Assembly (NCBI GenBank): GCA_031288885.1
Contig: JAITQP010000015.1
Location: 1-9,087 of the forward strand
Origin: Prevotellaceae bacterium
Lineage (GTDB): Bacteria; Bacteroidota; Bacteroidia; Bacteroidales; UBA932
DNA length: 9,087 bases
Direction of reading: 5' to 3'
Both the position numbers and the translations under genes were made by a program. Shown here one piece after another: positions 1 to 3,998 of the stretch. Positions within the stretch are counted from its first letter, which is position 1. Each line of letters opens with the position of its first letter. The notes under the pieces are model-generated. The model saw nothing but the letters and a program-made list of their open reading frames with translations. It ran no database searches and had not been told where the DNA came from.

Positions 1-65
1 GGCATGTTGGGGAGCGAAATCGTTCCGTTTCCCGAAACCCAAGCGTCAATTTGGTATGTTTGCAT
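1..65 (-). CDS. N-terminal fragment of a small antitoxin-like protein (runs off left edge)
   Basis: Reading leftwards from an ATG at 65-63, 21 codons stay open to the window edge and give MQTYQIDAWVSGNGTISLPN followed by Met. A short N-terminal strand followed by 'G-T-I-S-L-P' resembles small Bacteroidota proteins that usually continue with a Leu-rich 'L..K.V.I.I' strand and are often found as antitoxin-like partners of small toxins. That resemblance is from memory. The start is supported by a well-formed minus-strand promoter whose -7 element ends 34 bp upstream, giving a leader of about 30 nt. There is no Shine-Dalgarno sequence, as is normal in this phylum. An upstream ATG in another frame stops after three codons. 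The rest of the gene and any toxin partner lie outside the window. Confidence 0.5.
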   Translation of the reverse strand, partial: MQTYQIDAWVSGNGTISLPNM

Positions 66-99
66 AGCATTAAATTTTTTTAGTTGTACATAACCAAAG

Positions 100-130
100 C
101 AAAGGTAGCGTTTTTTTTCAAAAGCGCAAA
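100..130 (-). promoter_or_regulatory. Bacteroidota-type promoter for the left-edge gene
   Basis: On the minus strand, TTTG (127-130) is followed after 19 bp by TACCTTTG (100-107). This is an exact match to the TAnnTTTG -7 element with a normally spaced -33 TTTG. Transcription would begin near position 95, about 30 nt before the ATG at 65. Confidence 0.75.
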
Positions 131-207
131 CGTGTAAACAGCATGTCAAAGAGCGTCATACATACGTCTCTCGGGGGAGATGTTTCTCTCCTGCAATGCC
201 CACTGCT

Positions 208-1566
208 CTACTTAAACATTCCCGCATATCCAACGCCCAGCGAAATCACCGGCTCGTTGTTGTAGGGTGCAACCAGCTTGCCAAAGCTGTACTCTGCCTT
301 AAGCACCACCTCCTTTAGCGGGAAGTAGTTGAGCCCCGCGCTGATGATGGTTCGTGCGCACCACGTTTTATCGGTAATGCCTTTGGCGGTTTTGAGCATC
401 GTATCGTAGTATCCGTAGTGCCCGTACACGTACAGCTTATCGCCCGTGTAGCGGGGCGCGCCAAAGAGCGACAGCACGTCGTAACCGGCCTCCACGTATG
501 CGCCCAGCGCGTCGGAGGCAACCTCCGTGCGCGCCGACGGGCTCGCCGACGGCAGCCGCTTGTTGACCATCGAAATGTCGTACGAGCCGCCCAGATGCCC
601 GTACACCGCGTTGACGCGGGCCAGCACGTTGTGGGCGTTGTACACCGCGTCGAGCGAGCCAATGTTCACAATTCCCTTTACGTTGCGGCTTTCGTAGCGT
701 TCGGCTTTCAGGCTATTTGCCGCGCTGTAGCCGTAGTAGGCGCTCAGCCCCCACCGCAAGCCTTTTACGGCGTAGTTGTCGAGGCGAAACGCGCCGGCGT
801 AGGCCGAGGCTATCTTAAACTCGTAGGGAGAGGTCGCGCCGCCCGAAACCCAGCCAGCGTTGCTGAAGCGTTCAGCATCCAGTCCGGCAATGAATTGCGC
901 CTCGTAGCGCCACGCGCCCGCCTGCCCCCACACGCTAACGCCCGTTTCGTGCCACGTGCAGGGCAGCAGGCTCGTTTCCTCCTCAGGGCGAAGCACCGTA
1001 AAGAACTCCGTTGGCATGTGGTGCTGGTTGGTAACCCCAATGGGGACAATAATATGCCCCATGCGCAGGTTGACGTATGGGCTAAAATGCTTTTCTATCC
1101 AAAACTGCTCTATGGCAACCTCTCCGCCTTTCTCTATTTCGGTTTCGTACTCGCCCGCCTCGGAGTTCTCTATTTCGTAGGTTGCGCCGCCACCGCCGTG
1201 CTCGTACTCGAACTCCGCCGACATCTTCCATCCGCGACCAAAATCGTAGCTCATGTAGAGCACCACGTGGGGCAGGTCAAAGCGTCCGTGCGAAGCGTTG
1301 GCGTGGCTTTGGGGGTAGTAGTAGCGGGCAGCGTTGTCGCTGTAAAACATGCGCTGCATCACCGCCTCGCCATATCCGCCCACCTGAAAGCGCGGAGGCT
1401 GAACGGCTACAGGGGTATCTCTCGCCGCTGCGGTATCTCTCGCTTCTGCCTGCGCATGAGCGGTAAAGGAGCACCACGCGCTGCAAAAAAGAAGAAGACA
1501 TCCCACTCTACGACGAAGCCGCACAGAGCAAATGAACGTTTGAGCAATATTAACTAACACAGGCAT
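208..1566 (-). CDS. Outer-membrane beta-barrel porin-like protein
   Basis: This complete 452-residue exported protein is predicted to be a beta-barrel pore in the outer membrane. Residues 16-20 (RLRRR), a hydrophobic stretch at about 21-36 and AHAQA at 36-40 make a signal peptide with an unusually long n-region. The mature part begins with 'FQVGGYGEAV' and shows alternating amphipathic strands rich in Tyr, Trp and Gly. It ends in 'GVGYAGMFK', like a final barrel strand with an aromatic residue near the C-terminus. The central block 'LRMGHIIVPIGVTN..H' followed by 'LLPCTWHETGV' is typical of a Bacteroidota porin family related in style to phosphate-selective porins; that assignment is from memory. 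The substrate cannot be inferred. The start is fixed by a strong ribosome-binding site and a matching promoter. The gene appears monocistronic, since its left neighbour has its own promoter. An 18-bp repeat makes the mature N-terminus read ARDTAAARDT. Confidence 0.8.
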   Translation of the reverse strand: MPVLVNIAQTFICSVRLRRRVGCLLLFCSAWCSFTAHAQAEARDTAAARDTPVAVQPPRFQVGGYGEAVMQRMFYSDNAARYYYPQSHANASHGRFDLPHVVLYMSYDFGRGWKMSAEFEYEHGGGGATYEIENSEAGEYETEIEKGGEVAIEQFWIEKHFSPYVNLRMGHIIVPIGVTNQHHMPTEFFTVLRPEEETSLLPCTWHETGVSVWGQAGAWRYEAQFIAGLDAERFSNAGWVSGGATSPYEFKIASAYAGAFRLDNYAVKGLRWGLSAYYGYSAANSLKAERYESRNVKGIVNIGSLDAVYNAHNVLARVNAVYGHLGGSYDISMVNKRLPSASPSARTEVASDALGAYVEAGYDVLSLFGAPRYTGDKLYVYGHYGYYDTMLKTAKGITDKTWCARTIISAGLNYFPLKEVVLKAEYSFGKLVAPYNNEPVISLGVGYAGMFK

Positions 1567-1578
1567 GATATTTTGTGT

Positions 1579-1586
1579 CCTCCTTT
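1579..1586 (-). promoter_or_regulatory. Strong Shine-Dalgarno sequence of the porin gene
   Basis: The minus strand reads AAAGGAGG, then 12 nt, then the ATG at 1566-1564. A near-perfect anti-16S match is unusual here: the other start codons in the window are preceded by A-rich, SD-less leaders. It settles the porin start and suggests high translation. Confidence 0.65.
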
Positions 1587-1609
1587 AAATTTTCAATTTT
1601 TCAACCGCA

Positions 1610-1640
1610 CAAAGGTATGCGGTCTTTGCCGACTGCACAA
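1610..1640 (-). promoter_or_regulatory. Promoter of the porin gene
   Basis: The minus strand has TTG (1638-1640), a 20-bp spacer and TACCTTTG (1610-1617), the Bacteroidota -33/-7 arrangement. The predicted start of transcription is near 1605, giving a leader of roughly 40 nt that contains the Shine-Dalgarno sequence. Confidence 0.75.
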
Positions 1641-1642
1641 TC

Positions 1643-1662
1643 CTAATATATTGGTATATTAG
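1643..1662. promoter_or_regulatory. Perfect AT-rich palindrome next to the porin -33 element
   Basis: CTAATATA-TTGG-TATATTAG is a perfect 8-bp inverted repeat with a 4-nt centre. It lies two bases upstream of the porin -33 TTG, a usual position for an activator or repressor site. No matching regulator is encoded in the window, so its role is inferred from position only. Confidence 0.4.
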
Positions 1663-1735
1663 CTGACTTCGGCAGCCGTTTTATACCAACTTATGATGAT
1701 AACACCGCTTTTGGGTCTTTTTCAAGGAATGTGAC

Positions 1736-1765
1736 GCCATGCAGCGTTTTTGCAAATGGCTTTTT
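1736..1765 (+). terminator. Hairpin plus T-run in module copy A
   Basis: GCCAT (1736-1740) pairs with ATGGC (1756-1760), and GCA pairs with TGC inside it with an AA bulge. TTTTT follows at 1761-1765. It sits at the same place as the clearer hairpin of copy B. No plus-strand gene ends just upstream, so it may be a relic or may insulate the module. Confidence 0.35.
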
Positions 1766-1891
1766 GACGCACGTTTCATTGCTTCCAAAATTAATTTTGC
1801 ACAAATTTACACATAAAGCAGCTGTTTAAGTATCGAAAATTTTCGATGTAATGCTTTGATATCATACTAATTACAATACGTGCTAAGTGCC

Positions 1892-1926
1892 AACTTACCA
1901 AGTGGTAAGTTACCAATTGGTAAGTT
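1892..1926. promoter_or_regulatory. Operator-like pair of palindromes, copy A
   Basis: AACTTACCAAGTGGTAAGTT (1892-1911) is an inverted repeat with 9-bp arms. It overlaps a second palindrome with core TTACCAATTGGTAA (1910-1923). The two units, TTACCAAGTGGTAAG and TTACCAATTGGTAAG, are spaced exactly 15 bp apart. Confidence 0.6.
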
Positions 1927-2044
1927 GAAAAAATATATATTGCTATATATCAATCAAATATATTTTTCAGTATGAAAAAATTGGGTTGTTTTTGTTGTGG
2001 TTTTGGTATGAAATTTAGAAAATACGCACGGAATGTGGCGTTGT

Positions 2045-2070
2045 ACCTACGTTTTTGTAGGTGTTTTTTT
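2045..2070 (+). terminator. Intrinsic-terminator-like hairpin in module copy B
   Basis: ACCTAC (2045-2050) pairs perfectly with GTAGGT (2057-2062) around a GTTTTT loop, followed by G and seven T residues (2064-2070). The stem bases differ from copy A but pairing is retained, which argues for a selected structure. It could stop read-through into the ATPase promoter. Confidence 0.45.
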
Positions 2071-2196
2071 GCGCACGCTTCATCGCTTCCCAAAATTAAT
2101 TTTGCACAAATTCACCAATATAGCGTTTTTTTAGGTATCGAAAATTTTGCACGTAATAGTTTTATATTCAATCAATTAAAACAACCACCATATGCC

Positions 2197-2231
2197 AACT
2201 TACCGATTGGTAACTTACCATTTGGTAAGTT
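2197..2231. promoter_or_regulatory. Operator-like pair of palindromes overlapping the ATPase -33 element
   Basis: TTACCGATTGGTAAC (2200-2214) and TTACCATTTGGTAAG (2215-2229) are 15-bp units in tandem. The second lies within the inverted repeat AACTTACCATTTGGTAAGTT (2212-2231), whose centre contains the -33 TTTG (2221-2224). A dimeric protein bound here would block RNA polymerase, so repression is the natural reading. The regulator is unknown, but the winged-helix C-terminus of the ATPase is a candidate. Confidence 0.6.
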
Positions 2232-2252
2232 GAAAAAAAATATATACCTTTG
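2221..2252 (+). promoter_or_regulatory. Promoter of the ATPase gene
   Basis: TTTG (2221-2224), a 20-bp spacer and TACCTTTG (2245-2252) match the Bacteroidota consensus. Transcription should begin near 2258, leaving a leader of about 20 nt before the ATG at 2277. The promoter also rules out an in-frame TTG at 2250, which lies inside the -7 element. Confidence 0.8.
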
Positions 2253-2276
2253 TATCAACTAAAAACCATTTTGATC

Positions 2277-3419
2277 ATGAAAAAAGAAGAGATAAATCCC
2301 TTTTATTTTGGTCGCATGGTGCGCGACGATTCGTTTACCGATAGAAAAACAGACATGCAGCGGCTCATGTCCAACTTTCGCAACGGCATCAACACGCTGC
2401 TGCTCTCCCCGCGCCGCTGGGGCAAGTCGTCGCTGGTGAAAAAGGCGGGCGACAAGCTGAAGGAGGAGGGCATACGGGTTGCGTATATCGACGTTTTTTC
2501 GCTGCGGAGCGAAATGGATTTCTACACCACCTACACGAAAGAAGTCCTTTCTGCCGCCTCGTCCAAGTGGGAGGAGTGGCTGCGCATGCTGAAGCAGTTT
2601 TTGGAGCAAATCACCCCAAAAGTTTCCATGAGCGTAGGCGGCTCCGACGATTTGTCGCTCGGGTTTGACTGGGAAAGCCTCCAAAAAAACGCCGACGAAA
2701 TCCTGAACTTACCCAACAAAATAGCCGAAGCCAAAGGGTTTAGAATGGTGGTGTGCATAGACGAATTTCAAAATATTGCCACCTTCGACAACTCTCTTGC
2801 CCTTCAAAAGCGCCTGCGCAGCGCGTGGCAAAAGCACGAAAAAGCGTGCTACTGCCTCTACGGCAGCAAATTTCACATGATGCAGGAGCTGTTTGAGCGG
2901 CAGTCAATGCCGTTTTACCGCTTTGGCGACCTGATACACTTGGACAAAATAGCGGAAAAGGACTGGTGTCGCTTTATCAAAGACAGGTTTAGGAAAACGG
3001 ACAAAAGCATCAGCAGCGAGCTGGCAAGGCGCATTGTTACCACTGTGGACAGGCACTCCTACTACGTGCAGCAGCTCGCGCACCTGACGTGGGCAAACAC
3101 CAAAAAAACCGTCACCGAAGCCATTTTTAGCAAGGCGCTGGACGACATGGTGAGCCAAAATGCCCTGCTCTACCAGCGCGACACGGAAAGCATGAACGCT
3201 ACGCAGCTAAACTTGCTCAAGGCGGTGGCGTCCGGCGAAAGAACAAACCTCAGCAGCCGTAGAATTATAAGCGCCTACCAGCTGGGCACCTCGGCAAACG
3301 TTGTAAAAGTAAAACGAAACCTGCTGAACAACGAAATTATTGATGTGAAAAATAAGGAGGTGTACTTTATTGACCCTGTGTATGAGCTGTGGTTTAAGCG
3401 GGAGATTTTAAGGCAGTAG
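2277..3419 (+). CDS. P-loop ATPase with C-terminal winged-helix region (archaeal-type ATPase_2-like)
   Basis: This is a 380-residue cytoplasmic ATPase. Its Walker A is SPRRWGKSS at 44-52, with the Pro-Arg-Arg lead-in typical of the ATPase_2-like branch of STAND/AAA+ proteins. Walker B is VVCIDEFQ at 158-165, and a sensor-like segment LYGSKFHMM lies at 194-202. The insert at about 95-135 is Trp- and Ser-rich and poorly conserved in my recollection. Residues from about 290 to the end, with 'LLKAVASGE', 'TSANVVKVKRNLLNN' and 'YFIDPVYELWFKR', look like a winged helix-turn-helix followed by the short C-terminal tail common in this family. Members are often multicopy in Bacteroidota; their cellular function is not established. 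The ATG at 2277 is chosen because the longer frame begins inside the promoter. The gene stands alone behind a duplicated operator region and ends about 60 bp before the next operon, which has its own promoter. Confidence 0.85.
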   Translation: MKKEEINPFYFGRMVRDDSFTDRKTDMQRLMSNFRNGINTLLLSPRRWGKSSLVKKAGDKLKEEGIRVAYIDVFSLRSEMDFYTTYTKEVLSAASSKWEEWLRMLKQFLEQITPKVSMSVGGSDDLSLGFDWESLQKNADEILNLPNKIAEAKGFRMVVCIDEFQNIATFDNSLALQKRLRSAWQKHEKACYCLYGSKFHMMQELFERQSMPFYRFGDLIHLDKIAEKDWCRFIKDRFRKTDKSISSELARRIVTTVDRHSYYVQQLAHLTWANTKKTVTEAIFSKALDDMVSQNALLYQRDTESMNATQLNLLKAVASGERTNLSSRRIISAYQLGTSANVVKVKRNLLNNEIIDVKNKEVYFIDPVYELWFKREILRQ

Positions 3420-3438
3420 CCGCCTCCTTACTTCACCG

Positions 3439-3471
3439 TTGTACAACCAATCGTTTTTATGCTTACCTTTG
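3439..3471 (+). promoter_or_regulatory. Promoter of the putative metal-uptake operon
   Basis: TACCTTTG at 3464-3471 is an exact -7 element. The best -33 candidate is TTG at 3439-3441 with a slightly long 22-bp spacer. The next start codon is only 7 bp beyond the -7 element, so the leader would be absent or a few bases long. Confidence 0.65.
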
Positions 3472-3478
3472 CGGTATC

Positions 3479-3913
3479 ATGCTACAAATTGTAAAACATA
3501 TCATCACGCTTTCCCTCTGCCTGCTGATTACGGGCGGGGCGGTAGGCGTGCGCGTTTACGTTTCGGCATGTACGCATAGCGGCGAGGTGCAGCTGGCGAT
3601 GAGCAAAATCCACCGCACCTGCTGTAGCCATGACGACGACGCACCCGAAGAGCAATCGCACGAAAGCGGCTACTTTGTAGCCCACGAGGACGAGTGCTGC
3701 ACCACGTCGTCGCTCTCCATCAGCGTGAGCCACTTTAAGGTTTCGCAGGCAAGCAAGCTGAGCGTTGACCTGCCGTTTGTTACTATCCCCAACCTGCTGC
3801 ACGTTGCCGACGGCGGCAGCGGCAGCCTCGCGCCCGCCGCAGCCCGCCTGCCGCGAATAGCCGACGTTGCCTCCACGCCCGTCATCTACCTGCACGGGCA
3901 GCTGAGGTTATGA
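3479..3913 (+). CDS. Small exported Cys/His-rich protein, HYC_CC_PP-like
   Basis: This 144-residue protein has a hydrophobic N-terminus (about 8-30) suited to export or membrane anchoring. The ordered motifs are: one Cys followed by His (C31, H33), a Cys pair at 48-49 followed by His51 and an acidic run DDD, then ECC at 72-74, and a C-terminal segment with 'LPFVTIPNLL'. This spacing matches my memory of the Bacteroidota HYC_CC_PP family, named for HYC, CC and Pro-Pro motifs. Here the first motif reads 'SACTHSG' instead of 'HYCGG', so it is a divergent member. The paired Cys and five His between 33 and 69 suggest metal binding in the periplasm or at the membrane. It is first in a run with a TonB receptor and an HMA protein, a recurrent association in the phylum as I recall it. 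The next internal Met is at residue 41, too late for the signal segment, which supports the near-leaderless ATG. Confidence 0.65.
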   Translation: MLQIVKHIITLSLCLLITGGAVGVRVYVSACTHSGEVQLAMSKIHRTCCSHDDDAPEEQSHESGYFVAHEDECCTTSSLSISVSHFKVSQASKLSVDLPFVTIPNLLHVADGGSGSLAPAAARLPRIADVASTPVIYLHGQLRL

Positions 3914-3933
3914 TGCGTGATGTTAAGAATGGT

Positions 3934-3961
3934 GGCTTGCCGCATAGGTAAGCCGGTTTTT
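3934..3961 (+). terminator. Terminator or attenuator between the small Cys-rich gene and the TonB receptor
   Basis: GGCTTGCC (3934-3941) pairs with GGTAAGCC (3947-3954), 8 bp with one G-T, around a GCATA loop. GG and five T residues follow. I see no TAnnTTTG promoter between this hairpin and the receptor start at 3999, so partial read-through is expected, giving more of the small protein than of the receptor or allowing regulated attenuation. Confidence 0.5.
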
Positions 3962-3998
3962 GTACATTACGATTAATCATATTTCAGCAAAAAAAATC

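Larger units (their letters stand above)
1721..1980 (+). repeat. Copy A of a duplicated regulatory module, ending in an orphan start codon
   Basis: This stretch repeats at 2025-2285 with a constant offset of 304-305 bp. Shared landmarks in order are: GGAATGTG (1726), a hairpin followed by T residues (1736-1765), a GCTTCC block running into AAAATTAATTTTGCACAAATT (1781-1806), TATCGAAAATTTT (1831-1843), two TTACC..GGTAA palindromes (1895-1924), AAGTTG plus an A/T run (1923-1940), and ATGAAAAAA (1972-1980). In copy B that last element is the ATPase start. Here no -7 match exists at the equivalent position (1940-1947 reads TTGCTATA), and the frame after the ATG encodes nothing recognisable. I read copy A as a decayed duplicate of the ATPase promoter region or the remnant of a lost paralogue. 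Confidence 0.7.
2025..2285 (+). repeat. Copy B of the duplicated regulatory module (ATPase promoter region)
   Basis: The order of elements matches copy A: GGAATGTG (2030), hairpin plus T-run (2045-2070), GCTTCC (2085), AAAATTAATTTTGCACAAATT (2092-2112), TATCGAAAATTTTG (2136-2149), two palindromes (2200-2229), AAGTTG and an A-run, then ATGAAAAAA at 2277. This copy keeps a good promoter and a real gene. The conserved AT block contains TAATTTTG (2097-2104), itself a TAnnTTTG match present in both copies, so a second promoter is possible. I see no well-spaced -33 element for it. Apart from the two modules, I see no gene in 1663-2276. Confidence 0.7.

Noticed and set aside
176..191. GGAGA-TGTTTC-TCTCC hairpin downstream of the porin as a terminator
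   Set aside because: The stem is only 5 bp and no T-run follows on the minus strand, so it is not supported.
418..1557. 379-codon plus-strand frame opposite the porin gene
   Set aside because: It is the antisense shadow of the porin gene. The protein is rich in Arg, Ala and Val without domains, and the minus-strand frame has signal peptide, promoter and ribosome-binding site.
1895..2229. TTACC..GGTAA repeats as a CRISPR array
   Set aside because: The units are 15-bp palindromes in adjacent pairs without unique spacers, which fits operators and not a CRISPR array.
1972..2262. 96-codon plus-strand frame after the copy A start codon
   Set aside because: Its C-terminal part (ANLPIGNLPFGKL) is simply the operator palindromes translated, and the frame runs through the hairpin, AT blocks and ATPase promoter. 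No domain or coding-like composition is visible.
2250..2276. TTG start extending the ATPase by nine residues
   Set aside because: The TTG lies inside the -7 element TACCTTTG, upstream of the expected transcript start.
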